Positions 1 through 11,508 of a stretch of DNA of 64,000 nt are shown here, piece after piece. The translations under genes were made by a program, and so were the position numbers. The stretch is from Limnoperna fortunei. Its lineage: Eukaryota > Mollusca > Bivalvia > Mytilida > Modiolidae. The DNA lies in NCBI GenBank assembly GCA_944474755.1, contig OX104117.1, positions 66,517,522-66,581,521 of the forward strand, written 5' to 3'. Within the stretch, counting starts at the first letter, position 1. Each line of letters starts with the position of its first letter. A model generated the notes under the pieces. That model saw nothing but the letters and a program-made list of their open reading frames with translations, ran no database searches and was not told the DNA's origin.

Positions 1-135
1 TCTGGACCAAATTTGATGGACCTAGGGCTTGGGCTTACAAAGATATGAAGCAAGATGTCAAGTGTTTACGCCGCCGCCGGATTCCCATACATATGTCTCG
101 CCTCCAGCGACTTTCGTCGCAGGCGAGACAAAAAA
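1..135 (+). mobile_element. 3' end of a pearl-like (Helentron-associated) element, copy 1
   Basis: The window opens inside this element. The segment from CTGGACCAAATTTGATGG to CAGGCGAGACA matches the right ends of the copies at 14533-16417 (same strand) and 39142-40259 (opposite strand). It contains a short GCC repeat and finishes in a two-part hairpin, with GTCTCGCCT pairing with AGGCGAGAC and an inner GCGAC pairing with GTCGC. Sequence beyond the last GAGACA differs among the three copies, which places the boundary. The internal 146-bp tandem units are off the left edge. Confidence 0.75.
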
Positions 136-572
136 CGACATCGATATGCTTGAAGATATAGTGTCCGCTCCTGTAGATACCATAGAGGAGTTTAATAGAA
201 TGGGGCAGGAGTTAGAGGAAGATGCTGATCAGCGAAAGATGGTATGAAAATATTACATTTAGGTTTTTTTTAATGAAATACAAAATTTTACAGATTTTCC
301 AATAAATAAACTAAATTTATTGTTGAACACCTGAATAATGTTTCCTTAATAATTGCATTTTTGATGGTTTCACGATATAAAACGGTGAATGTCAGGCAGT
401 TAGTAACATGTAACATCCACCCCAAAAACTAAGTTGTTTGGCGGGCGGGGGGGGGGGGGGGGGGGTGGAATAGGAATCACCCTTCAATCGTAGTGAAAAT
501 CGGAAGAAACGTTGGTACATTTTGATTTTAATTGTCATATTTGTCATTGAAATTTAAACACCTATGTATATT
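136..572. other. 3' flank of the TRIM-like gene
   Basis: No gene is seen. It is AT-rich apart from a long G run near 439-466, which may be unreliable in length. The part next to the CDS is probably the 3' UTR of the minus-strand gene. Confidence 0.5.
316..321 (-). terminator. Candidate polyadenylation signal of the TRIM-like gene
   Basis: TTTATT on the plus strand reads AATAAA on the minus strand, about 250 nt downstream of the stop codon at 573. No transcript evidence is available. The AT-rich context makes chance occurrence possible. Confidence 0.35.
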
Positions 573-2397
573 CTAATTTACTTTGTAAAAGTACAGTGAA
601 CGTCCCTCATTAGCCACAATCAACTTGTTATCTTGTATGTCAAAATCGATACTAAATGGCACATTTAGTTCATCTGTTTCATTCATAACTTCTTTCCAAA
701 TATCTGTCTGAAAATTCAGTTTCCAGATTTTACTCTCTCCACTTGCAATAAAAACACTATTTAACCCATTATGGACAATATCATTTACGGTTGCCAGATC
801 TGACAGAATGTATTTTTGTGTGCTGTTATCCTGCATGTTAAAACTAAAGACTGTATGACCTTCATTTTTCACCGACATAATAGTGTCATCACCTACAGCA
901 CACAGATACAAACTGCCCTTAATGAAAGGAATAGTTCGGATGTGTTTTCCACTTGGTAGCATAACAGTTAACCCTTTATGACAACAATTTACAAATAATT
1001 TTCCATTGGCAAATGCAACTCCAAAGCAGACATCATGCATGTTTATAGCTTTAACAATCTTCAAATCGTCTGTGTCAACTATGAAGACAATTATTTTAAC
1101 TGTTACAGCAACTTGATTTTCGGACATTATTGCAATCATTTTCGGTGTTTCATCAAACTCCACTTGTCCAGCTTTCTGTCCACTCTCATAATAGATAAGC
1201 AGTCTGTCCTCAGATGTTTCAGTCATTACTATTTTTCCGTCAGACATTATTCTTACACAATAAATTGAAATATCGTTTTTGTATTTTTGAATGTAAAAAC
1301 TATGTATTTTTTCAAAACGTTCTTCTTGTGTACTTGTTACACTATCTGTACTAGCTTCAGTGTTTGTACTTGTACAAGTATCTGAGAAGGCTTCAGCTTC
1401 ATCCTCTGATATTGATGGATGCTCCATGTCTGAAAAAGATAATTCATCGTGTTGGGCAGTATTCTCACTCATTATCACTGCTTCTGCTTCCGCTGTTGAT
1501 GAACTGTTTTCGAATTCAGAATGCTCCCAAACAACCAAATTTTTATCATCGTTGGAGAAATTGTACTTTTGTGACTTATCAGTAAGAGTAATTAGTTGTC
1601 TTTTTTCATCCACTAAAATGACAGGCTCATAACAAATAAATTCAACTGGACTTAAGTCCTTCAGAAATGATTCATCTTCTTTATTTTCTGTCCTTATAAG
1701 TACTCGTGTATAAAAGTCTGCAATGGCCGGAATTTTACAGCATTGTTTTAACTTTTCAATTATTGATTGCCTTTTCACCACTTCTTTGCTTCTGCTCTCT
1801 ATTTCCGTTATGTTACGATTAATAGCTGTCTGTGAAATACCAAACTGTTCCTTAAACTTCATTTTTATCTTTTCTTCAAATTGATCAAGATACTTCTCAA
1901 CTTCTTGTCGACTTCTTTTTATTTCTTCCTCAAACGTATTATGGTGTTGTTCGAGTGTTTTCTTGTTTTCGAGTTGTTGTGCCAATACATGCTGCATTCT
2001 AACATTTAGGTCATTAATCTCCCTTTCATCCTTTTGAAATACCTGTTCTTTATCCTGCTCTGAAAAGGATTGATTGATGTCTTGGAGATCACACGAGGAC
2101 AACTCATGCTCCAACTTGCAAACTCCACAACAAAATGATTGATGAAATTTACAAAAAAAGTCCAGTTGTTTGTCAGTGTGACTTTTGCACATTAAATCAA
2201 TTTTGCTAACAACATCTCTTACAGCCAAATATTCTTCTAATGTATAGGGATCATGGCTTTTTGTTGCTTTCAATACTCTATGATGCCCATAACAGCTTTT
2301 GCAGAGCAGTTCTGTACAGTCAGGACACCAGTACTCAGCGGGAGCTTTTTTATCTTGTAATATGCATGGCTCACAGTTTTCAATTTCATCATTCTTC
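573..2397 (-). CDS. B-box TRIM-like protein with coiled coil and C-terminal propeller-like domain (terminal exon)
   Basis: The reading frame stays open from the TAG at 573-575 up to a TAA at 2418-2420. A good acceptor (TTTGCATTTAG) lies on the minus strand at 2398-2400, so the exon starts at 2397 in phase 2 and the ATG is in an upstream exon I could not find. The exon starts with a B-box 1 pattern (CEPC, CPDC, CKSC, then His). B-box 2 follows with CKSH, CKFH, CGVC and His. A charged heptad-like region of about 120 residues suggests a coiled coil, then an acidic Ser/Thr/Glu-rich linker. The last 230 residues have repeating short beta-strand-like blocks resembling an NHL/propeller domain. No RING is present, so ligase activity is not supported from this exon. 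This layout is common in expanded mollusc TRIM56/TRIM33/TRIM71-like families, which are mostly cytosolic scaffolds or innate-immunity candidates. The specific role is unknown. An unspliced gene starting at an internal Met cannot be excluded. Confidence 0.75.
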
Positions 2398-3329
2398 CTA
2401 AATGCAAAAATAACCGATTATATCTACTGGAAATTACGTAAATTGCAGCTACATGATGTAGATGAAAAAATGCTCTGAATACAAGAATGTCATTTAATGT
2501 ACTTGTAAGTTACCTACAACGATAATCAAATTAAAACAATAGTTAATCCTTTATTTAAATAATGTACATCCCTGCATCAAATGTTACAGATTAAAAGAAA
2601 TTTGCAAGACATTTGCTAGACTTGTTGCATGTCCCTTATCCTACATGTAAATTATCCACTCATCTTTCCACACAAGTGGACCTTTCAAGGATGATAATAT
2701 TATAGGTTATATTGTTTAACCTGGTTTGCTCAATTTGACTTGGCCAACCAGATTTCATGCAGCTTACACATGATATTAAATCATTTTTAATTAGTTACTA
2801 TTCTCCATGCATGCAAATCATTTTGATGCATATTTCTACTCATAAATTCATTAAATTATCAAAGGGGAAGGGGGTTCTTTTTATTGTTGGATACATATCG
2901 ATTAATGAATTGCATGGAATATAATTGTTAAAAATCTAATGTGTAACTGAAATCAATTTTGGGAAGAAAATATACATAAATAAAACAAAGGCATCCTAGA
3001 TTTATAAACTGATTTGCTTGTTTTAACATAAATTTGTTTATAAAGGACCAAACCCCATAAGGGCAAAAAATGACCCATCTTTCAAAATTGATAAAATTTT
3101 GAGAAAAGTATCACAATCAATCAAGATTTTAGAAAAAAATTAAAATTAGTATTTTCTACTTTAAATACGCAAAATAAGATGGTTGGTTTTCATGGTGACT
3201 TAAACCTCAAAAATGTATCTTTGTGCTTGATACAATAAGTGCATGATTTTTTATGGGCTGTTATTTACAACTGAAATGTATTATATGCTTTTAAAGTTTC
3301 AAAAATATACTAAAGTAACTACCAATATT
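2398..3329. other. Upstream region or intron of the TRIM-like gene
   Basis: AT-rich sequence with no supported ORF or repeat. The missing 5' exon of the minus-strand gene should lie here or further right. I could not identify it. Confidence 0.4.
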
Positions 3330-3600
3330 TTGGGTCCTGCCACTTAGTGGCGGATGCCCATAGTGATCAGTCATGTCCATCCTTCCAGGCGTGCCCCCAT
3401 CTGTCCATCCTATACTAATCGTGTCCGGGCCATAACTTTTCATCTTTTTGAAGTAGACTTTTGATCATGTGGATATTTAGGATGTGGATAGATAATATCA
3501 AGGACATGTGCCGCATACCATGGTTGATGACATTTGACCTTAACCTCAAGGTCACCAGGGCCACAGAGATGAATACTATCTCACTGATATTAATTTTTCT
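3330..3600 (+). repeat. Interspersed repeat family E, copy 1
   Basis: It begins with CCACTTAGTGGCGGATG and ends with AGAGATGAATACTATCTCACTGATAT. The same order of blocks recurs at 54070-54340 and 56205-56925: GTCCGGGCCATAACTTTT, GATAATATCAAGG, CATACCATGGTTGATGAC and TGACCTTAACCTCAAGGTCA. This copy has a single internal unit. It is non-coding. The small hairpin near the right end and tandem units in another copy suggest a non-autonomous element. Confidence 0.65.
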
Positions 3601-4559
3601 ACAAGTTATGGATAGTTACTTTAAGTATTAGTTTATTTTGAAACTTTAACAGCAGAGAATACATATATTTTCATTTATAAAGTACTAGAATTTCGTGTTC
3701 TATTGTTTCTTGTTTTTTTTTCTGTATTTTTGTATTTCCTTAATTTGCATAGGTTTGTTTGATGCTATATATACATTTTAATTTACAGTAAAGAAAAATG
3801 TTTGTTTTGAAGTATTTCTGTTTATACTAAATCTTTCGTTTGTTGATGACTAAAATATCATGGTAGTAGTAAATCGTGCAGCAAATCCCAACCAAAAGGC
3901 TGCACATGATCGGAATTTTTAACATTTAAAAATGTTTATTCTTTAAACAAAATACATCAACTAACAACCTTTTACTTTGAATTAGATTTTAGCACCAATG
4001 TCCCAAAGGACTCTTAAATTTCCACGAGCAAACGATATTTTTGTTCAACTCTAATGCAGAAAAAATGGATGAAAAAAGGCTATATTTCGACTCAGTTTAT
4101 TTCAAAAAAAGATAGAACGCATTTATTAGCCAAAAAGATATTTTACAATCAACATTGGACAAGCAAGTCTGAGACAAGGTTAAAAGATTATCTTGGTTAA
4201 TAGATGCCCTCTGTGTAACTTTTGAAAAAGGGATGGTATTTTCGATAAAAATGCATTAAATTGGCGATTTTACACGTACTTAAGCCTACCATGGCAACAA
4301 AAAAATCACATGCAAGCAATTTAATGTTAGTGCTTTTCAAAGCACTAGATATAATTTTATTTGAAATCACAGTTTAACATTCCTTCTAAAGTGTTTTGTT
4401 TTAAATACTGGGCCAAAAAAGGCCCTTAAGGGGTCTGGTCCTTTGGCTGTCCGTTTGCATTGATGATTTCACATCTTTAAGGCCACAACTGTTGTAAAAC
4501 ATTAAAGACAGCTGCTTTCCAAATTAATTACGAAATTATTCTTAGAAGACCATAAAAAT
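3601..4559. other. Intergenic, no feature seen
   Basis: AT-rich non-coding sequence. No gene, RNA or clear repeat could be supported. Confidence 0.4.
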
Positions 4560-4808
4560 TGAAGAATGTGTCCATGGGACACAGATGCCCACGCTAAATG
4601 AAGTCCCAAACAGGAAGTAGTTGTCCGACAGGTCAGAAAGTTGCTTAGGATGTACAACTTGTGATACTGAACCACCCTGCCAAATTTCAAATTGTTCTAT
4701 GTACGGTTTCTGAGAAAAGCTTGACGGAAATTCGTACTGACGGACGGACGGACATGAGTAAAACTTAATGCCCCCCCCCCCCCCCGACATGTCGTCGCCT
4801 GGGCATAA
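4560..4808 (-). repeat. Interspersed repeat family D, copy 1
   Basis: Read on the minus strand it starts with ATGCCC and a C/G-rich hairpin around GACGACATGTCGGGGG. It continues with CATTAAGTTTTACTCATGTC and AGAAACCGTACAT, and ends GGGCATCTGTGTCCCATGGACACATTC. The same order recurs at 38440-38685 and 54855-55262. ATGCCCCC near one end and GGGGGCAT near the other are inverted, and the end carries a GTGTCC..GGACAC hairpin. The run of about 17 C on the plus strand belongs to it. Confidence 0.7.
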
Positions 4809-4903
4809 AAAACTGTTGAGCATGTCTTTAAGGAGCATACAAATCCAGAAATCCTTTAAAATATTTTTTTCAAACTTTACTGGAATATTGTCTATAATGG
4901 ATA

Positions 4904-5536
4904 TAGCTACAATAATGTAGCTCCTTTTTTTTGATGGACGGAGCTACAAAGAGGTCCCATTACTCGTAATGGAGCAAAAACACTTTTGGGATTTACACAT
5001 ATTTCCCGCTATTTAACCTTTGTCTTTATTAAATAAATATGTTTTCTTTCCTCCGCCGTTCATCTGATATGTCTACAATGTCTAATTAAATAATTTTAAC
5101 ACTTTTTCGTAATCGTGGCATTGTTGACATAATTAAAATTGTGGAGTGTAGAATTTCGGAATCGTATCGGTAAAATTTGTAATAAGGGGACATAATCATA
5201 ATGCAAATGAATACAGCTGAAATCATCCGGAATTACATTTTTTACCAAATCGATTCTGATATTATCGAAATTATGCACTTCCAGAATTCATATTTTGTCA
5301 AACAATGCCATGATTACGAATAAAGTGATAAAACTAACGAATACGGTGTTGTGGAAATATCAGTAAAACTGCAAATACATAAAAAAGTATGTAGCAAACC
5401 AGGGAAACAGTGTAATTGCTTATAATATGTATAAAACCCCCGGGTGTGAATCACTCCCGGGCTGCTCCATTACGAGTAATGGGACCTCTTTGTAGCTCCG
5501 TCCATCAAAAAAAAAAGAGCTACATTATTGTAGCTA
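4904..5536. mobile_element. MITE with about 75-bp terminal inverted repeats and 9-bp target duplication
   Basis: The left end (TAGCTACAATAATGTAGCTC, then GATGGACGGAGCTACAAAG and GGTCCCATTACTCGTAATGG) is repeated inverted at the right end for about 75 bp with few differences. Flanks are TAATGGATA (4895-4903) and TAATGGACA (5537-5545), a 9-bp duplication with one mismatch. A 9-bp duplication with long inverted ends is typical of Mutator-like elements. The 630-bp interior has no convincing ORF, so it is non-autonomous. The ends share a core with the element at 16835-17445. Confidence 0.75.
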
Positions 5537-5545
5537 TAATGGACA

Positions 5546-6198
5546 TAACTCTAAAAAAGGTAGGTTTCAAACCTTACAAACAGCTTTTTGTATAAATCTG
5601 GGCAATCAAGTAATTTTTTAAAGACAAACAAGGACAGAGATCATCTCTCTGATATGAATTTTAATCTTTCATACATATTTCCAATGTAAGTTTATTGTTA
5701 GCTGGACAGACAGACACCACATTATTTCTTTTTTTACAAGTAACTAAATTGTAAGATACAATATTTCTAGTTAATACACTATAAATTAAAATATGTTAAA
5801 TGTGTTGCCATAATAATCTGATTTTATACTTGTGACTTGTTTGGTTAAAGGCAGAATCTAGTCCCATTGCTCCTGATGTATTAATAGTACACACACATGA
5901 GGTACATCTCTTTTACATTATCTAAGCATGAAGCACTGCCAAATAGCTTTAAACAATCTGTATAAAAATAATTTCCTTGTCATCTTTTAAATTATTGTTT
6001 GTTGTCGCAATGATACTATTCAACTTCGCATTGAAACATAAACATGTATGGATAGTTGTAGTTGTACTATTTCAAACCCGGTTCGAAGCATTTGTCCAAA
6101 ATCCCAGCTGCACTTATATGTTCATTCCGTTCTCTTAATAAATCAGGTTTACAATTAATATCCACAACATTGTTTTATCACTATTAACTCCATATTGA
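5546..6198. other. Intergenic with a decayed MITE end
   Basis: Around 5850-5880 there is GGCAGAATCTAGTCCCATTGC, like the left end of the 16835-17445 MITE, but no partner end was found. The rest is featureless. Confidence 0.4.
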
Positions 6199-6412
6199 AA
6201 CAGCAGATTTTGCAATATGGGACTAAGTCGGCAAATTTCATAGTGTCTAGATGTTAACAAACATTTTCATCCACTTTTAACATATATAATTCGCTAGAGA
6301 AAAATATCTAAAGAAGCGAATTATATATAGTTTAACTGTATGAAAATGTTTTTAACATCTGGACAAGATGAAATTTGACGACCTGGACCAGTGTCGCAAA
6401 ATCCGCTGTTTT
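6199..6412. repeat. Foldback (palindromic) element
   Basis: Two arms of about 100 bp are inverted copies of each other with scattered mismatches. The left arm runs from AACAGCAGATTTTGC to ATATATAATTCGCT, and the right arm runs back from AGCGAATTATATATAG to GCAAAATCCGCTGTT, around a loop of about 20 bases. Part of an arm resembles 24401-24460. Confidence 0.7.
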
Positions 6413-6755
6413 GTCTTTGGAGACGTCCCACGCAAATAAAAGAAGAAACTAGAGGAATGTATTCACACGAATACGACTTACCCGCCTGCCCAAGTTGTTT
6501 TCGAGCACAAATGTTGAACAATATAGTACCCAATGCACAGTCAAGATCATGGGTATACACGCACGATTCAAACGCTTTTTATTTTTTTCAATCTGTCAAT
6601 ATTTTGCCACTTACAGCAAAAGACTTCAACATCTTGTTATTATTTCTGACTGAAAATTTTTACCATTCAGTTTTCCATTTGTTCCCAATGACACTAAATT
6701 AATATGTTGAAAAGTAACCCGACGTTGTTACAACCTGATTCAGCACGGAAACTAT
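6413..6755. other. Intergenic, no feature seen
   Basis: An ORF of about 100 codons reads through the edge of the foldback element into this sequence. It has no recognisable domain and is probably chance. Confidence 0.35.
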
Positions 6756-6760
6756 CAACA

Positions 6761-9152
6761 CACGATGTAGAATGGTAACGGACTTATCGCGTTTTTTCTG
6801 TTTAACGGACTAATCGGGTTAAGCAAATGACTGTTCGTACCAATAAACATGAAGTAACTCAGAAAAATTAGTTCAAATGAAAACCAGAAGAGGTAAGTTT
6901 TATTAACTAGAGGCTCCCAGGAGCCTGTATCGCTCACCTGAAGCTGAAACCAAACAACCCTTTTTTATCCAGCTTTTCTTTGCTATAAGGAATTGCCCAA
7001 CACTTCTGCAAAAATCATTAATTTTGACCTTTTAAGGGAAATAACTCCTATAAGGAAGATCTTTTGATGGTTAGAGGGAGAAGGGAGGTTCACTTCAAAT
7101 TTGCTGTACCTGTTATACTTTTTTAACTATCAGTTGAAAACTCTCTCGACCCCCCCCCCCTTTTCATTTTTTCTATTTTAATCCAACGTAGCTACGTAGG
7201 TGGTCAGGTGTCATGATTTGCACAATTTTGGTAGAGGACATCCTAAAGATGATGTGTGCAATTTTTCAAAGCAGTCCTTTCATTGGTTTAAGAGGAGAAC
7301 ATTTTTTTTTAAATCAAGTAAAATTGAATATAAAAAAATGTTCAAGGAGAATAATTCCTAAACGGTCCATCAGACAAACTTGACCTTTAAGTCATTTTTG
7401 TAGCCCTCATAGAGCAGAACAATTAAGCAATTCTAACTTTTTCTCTAGTTCTAATAATTTTCAAGATTTTGAGGCAAAAATGACAAAAATCATCAATTTT
7501 GACAATTAAAGGGCAATAACTCCTATAAGGAGTCATCATACAACTTCAACCCAATGGAGTGTTTCTTAGAGCTTTTGATGCAGATGAAGGCATGTCTCTT
7601 CGGTTTTCCTGTATCTGTAACACTTTTTTAAATATAAGCCAAAGACTGTATTTTACCGCCCCCCTCCATCCTATTTTTAGCCATGGTGGCCATGTTGGTT
7701 AATCTGCAGTCATGGTTGGTGCAAACTTGGTTGAGGACATTTGACAGATGATGTGTACAAAGTTTCAAAGCAGTACTTTCAGTTGTTTCAGAGGAGAAGA
7801 TTTTAAAAAATCAATTAAAACCAATTAAAAAAACAGTTCAAGGGGAATAACTCTTAAACGGTTAATCAGGCAATCTTGACCTTTAAGTCATTTTTGTAGC
7901 CCTCATAGAGCAGAACAATTAAGCAATGCTAACTTTTTCTCTAGTTCTAATAATTTTAAGATTTTGAGGCAAAAATGGCAAAAATCATCAATTTTGACAA
8001 TTGAAGGGCAATAACTCCTATAAGGAGTCATCATACAACTTCAACCCAATGGAGTGTTTCTTAGAGCTTTTGATGCAGATGAAGGCATGTCTCTTCGGTT
8101 TTCCTGTATCTGTTACACTTTTTTAAATATAAGCCAAAAACTGTATTTTACCGCCCCCCCCCCAATCCTATTTTTAGCCATGGTGGCCATGTTGGTTAAT
8201 CTGCAGTCATGGTTGGTGCAAACTTGGTTGAAGACATTTGACAGATGATGTGTACAAAGTTTCAAAGCAGTACTTTCAGTTGTTTCAGAGGAGAAGATTT
8301 TAAAAAATCAATTAAAACCGATTAAAAAAACAGTTCAAGGGGAATAACTCTTAAACGGTTAATCAGACAATCTTGACCTTTAAGTCATTTTTGTAGCCCT
8401 CATAGAGCAGAACAATTAAGCAATGCTAACTTTTTCTCTAGTTCTAATAATTTTCAAGATTTTGAGGCAAAAATGGCAAAAATCATCAATTTTGACAATT
8501 AACGGGCAATAACTCCTACAAGGAGTCATTATACAACTTTGACCCAATGGCATGTCTCTTCGGTTTTCCTGTATCTGTTATACTTTTTGAACTATAAGCA
8601 AAAAACTGTATTTTGACCCCTCTGTTCTATTTTTAGCCATGGCGGCCATGTTGGTTGGCCTGAGGCCATGATTTGGGCAAACTTGGTAGAGGACATTTTA
8701 CTGATGATGTATGCAAAGTTTCAAAGCAATCCCTTCAGTGGTTTTGGAGGAGAAGATTTTTGAAGAAAAGTTAACGACGACGACGACGACGGACGACAAC
8801 GGACGCCAAGTGATGGCAATAGCTCACATGACCCTTCGGGTCAGGTGAGCTAAACACCATACTCACGAAATACTTAATTGATCTATGATAACTACTAGAA
8901 AGTGTTACGTCGATGTAACTAGTGGTTATTTCACAAATTTTTCGTGGTAAAAAAATCAGATAGAAAAATCGAGAAAAGCAAACATGGATTTCTATCATTC
9001 ATCGTCAAATTGATATTTTTAATGTTTTGAGATGTCCTGTTTTTAGTTAAAAATACATTCAACAAAGCAATTAAACAATAATCATTTGCTAACCCGATTA
9101 GTCCGTTTAACAGAAAAAAAACTCAATAAGTCCGTTACCATTTTACACCGTG
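6761..9152. mobile_element. TIR element with CACGRTG ends and 5-bp target duplication, split by a nested element
   Basis: The left end (CACGATGTAGAATGG, AACGGACTTATCG, then AACGGACTAATCGGGTTA) is mirrored at 9085-9152 over about 68 bp at roughly 90% identity. Both ends are flanked by CAACA (6756-6760 and 9153-9157), a perfect 5-bp duplication. Within each end the AACGGACT-WATYG motif occurs twice, a spacing expected of transposase sites. Nearly all the interior is the nested repeat 6908-8851. The element's own sequence is only about 450 bp, non-coding. CAC..TG ends with a 5-bp duplication recall Transib, and hAT5 is an alternative. Confidence 0.7.
6908..8851 (+). mobile_element. Pearl-like element family G, copy 1 (nested in the 6761-9152 element)
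   Basis: The left end has a small hairpin (AGGCTCCCAGGAGCCT) followed by GTATCGCTCACCTGA. The right end is a hairpin in which GCTCACATGACCC pairs with GGGTCAGGTGAGC. GCTCACCTGA on the left is thus inverted relative to the right terminus, the layout of Helentron-associated elements. From about 7382 the interior is three tandem units with a period near 497 bp (starts at 7382, 7878, 8375; the last is shorter). A (GAC) repeat precedes the right end. No real ORF is present. Confidence 0.7.
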
Positions 9153-9271
9153 CAACAATGAGAAAAATAATTAGATTAAAAAAAATAAACAAACGTGAAA
9201 TAGATAGATAAAATCTGAGATTTTTTTTTATTAAATAACCCCCCCCCCCTTTTTCCTCAGTATAAAAAATT

Positions 9272-9668
9272 CAAAACCACGTGGGTATATTTAAATCCAC
9301 TGTGTTATCCACTGTAGCTGTGTAGGCTATTTATAGAACAGTGTGCACAGCAGTGAACAAAGAACATTAATTAGGGAATATCTCACCAATAATTTAATTA
9401 ATAAAAAAGTGAAGATTTATATTAATTTTAAAAAAGTAATACAATCGATAATTTATAATCTACACCTTTAAACTATCTTTTAAAATTATTTCACGTGACT
9501 ATATTTCTAAATTATGTCACGTGACTTTTTTCACAAATGCACAACCACGTGAAATACCTGTGTTATCGATCGACAACGTTGGTTATTTATAGAACAGTGC
9601 ACACAGCATTGAACAAAGAAACCTTAATTAGTGAATATCTCATTAATAATTTAATTAATCAAAAAAAG
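9272..9668 (+). repeat. Diverged direct duplication with four CACGTG palindromes
   Basis: Units 9272-9405 and 9540-9668 share AACCACGTG, TATTTATAGAACAGTG, GAACAAAGAA, TTAATTAG.GAATATCTCA and AATAATTTAATTAAT. CACGTG occurs at 9278, 9492, 9518 and 9546. The function is unknown. CACGTG is an E-box, but no adjacent gene is recognised. Confidence 0.6.
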
Positions 9669-9802
9669 AGCGCCGTTCGTCTATTGTACAAAATGAGTCC
9701 GATAATCCCTGCAAGTTTGAGCTCTTAATATTGTGTAGTTTTCGGATAAAAACAGTTTCACACAAAATCTGTGACGGACAAAATTTTGCCAAAGTGAATA
9801 CA

Positions 9803-9838
9803 TTACTTACCCGCCTCCTTTAGGAGGGCGGGTAAGTA
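9803..9838. repeat. Hairpin at a repeat boundary
   Basis: TTACTTACCCGCC pairs with GGGCGGGTAAGTAA around a short loop. It directly precedes GCGTTGGACGGCAGAGGATT, a sequence also found at about 24691 and, diverged, at about 50862. This suggests a shared element end. Confidence 0.5.
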
Positions 9839-10503
9839 AAAAGCGTTGGACGGCAGAGGATTCTCTGACTAAACTTTGTCATATTGGAAGTGTGCTGAAC
9901 AGAAGAATTATTTCTGAGTTTAATGTAATGTTATTCTATCCATCTTCTTTGGAAATTTGCTCAGATAAACATGGCATGTTCATAGCAAACTGTTAGGAAT
10001 ATTATGATATACAAGAACTCATGACTGAAGTTTATGTCTACACATATACAATTATTTTTTTATCTATTTTTATTTGTGAATACCTTGTACTGTAGTAGAT
10101 AGAAAAATATTCCATATATATATCTGGTGCTTTTTTCATTGATTTATGATAAAGGTTAAGTGCTATTTGATATTGCATACCACAAATAATAATGAAAAAG
10201 AAAGACAAAACTGAATCTAAGTGTTTTATGGTTTAAAGAGACAAGAGAAATAATACTAGAAGTTGATGTAAATAATGAAAAATGTATGTAACTACTGCAA
10301 AATTAATTATTTGTACGGTCCCCTTGACTTCTGCCTAGTGTCTCCATGAAGTCTCCCCATAGGGGCCTGACTTCTCCCTGTTTGGCTACTTTTTTAAAGT
10401 GTGGTGACCCCTGCAAATGTCCCTAACATACAGCTGGTAATTATAAAAAGCTATAATTATCTTCTCTTATCAATAAAAAGCAATAGTAAACATGAAGCTA
10501 AAC
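9839..10503. other. Intergenic, no gene seen
   Basis: Apart from the GCGTTGGACGGCAGAGG-type repeat end at about 9842-9870, the stretch is AT-rich and featureless. Confidence 0.4.
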
Positions 10504-11508
10504 TAGAGGCTCCCATGCCCAGGAGCCTGTATCACTCACCTGAACCTGAAACCAAACAACCCTTTTTTATCCAGCTGTTCTTTGCTATAAGGAATTGCCC
10601 AACACTTCTGCAAAATCATTAATTTTTACCTTTTAAGGGAAATAACTCCTATAAGGAGAAGCTTTTGATGCTTAGAGGGAGAAGGGAGGTTTACTTCAAA
10701 TTTGCTGTACCTGTTAAACTTTTTTAACTATCAGTCGAAAACTCTCTCGAATCCCCCCCCCTTTTTTTTCATTTTTTCTATTTTAAGGCAACGTAGCTAT
10801 GTAGGTAGTCAGGTGTCAAGATTTGCACAATATTGGTAGAGGACGTCCTAAAGATGATGTGTGCAATTTTTCAAAGCAGTCCTTTCATTGGTTAAAGAGG
10901 AGAAGATTTTTTAAAATCAAGTAAAATTGATTAAAAAAATGTTCAAGTAGAATAATTCCTAAACAGTTCATAAGACAAACTTGACGCTAAGTCATTTTTG
11001 TAGCCCTCATAGAGCAGAACAATTAAGCAATGCTAACTTTTTCTCTAGTTCTAATAATTTTTAAGATTTTGAGGCAAAAATGTCAAAAATAATCAATTTC
11101 AACAATTAAAGGGCAATAACTCCTATAAGGAGTCATCATAAAACTTCAACACAATGGAGTGTTTCGTAGAGCTTTTGATGCAGATTAAGGCATGTCTTTT
11201 CTGTTTTCCTGTATCTGTTACACTTTTTTTAAATATAAGCCAAAAACTGTATTTTACCCCCCCCCCCCCCCCTCCGTCCTATTTTTAGCCATGGTGGCCA
11301 TGTTGGTTAATCTGCAGCCATGGTTGGTGCAAACTTGGTTAAGGACATTTGACGGATAATGTGTACAAAGTTTCAAAGCAGTACTTTCAGTTGTTTCAGA
11401 GATTTTAAAAAATCAATTAAAACCGATTAAAAAAAAACGTTCAAGGGGAATAACTCTTGAAGGGTTAATCAGACAATCTTGACCTTTAAGACATTTTTGT
11501 AGCCCTCA

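Noticed and set aside
29..247. Arg-rich ORF at the window start (also 16248-16439 and 39114-39311)
   Set aside because: It is the right end of the pearl-like element read through its GCC repeat. The three versions follow the repeat, not a gene.
1035..1632. Plus-strand ORFs opposite the TRIM-like gene
   Set aside because: They are antisense shadows of a clear coding frame on the minus strand.
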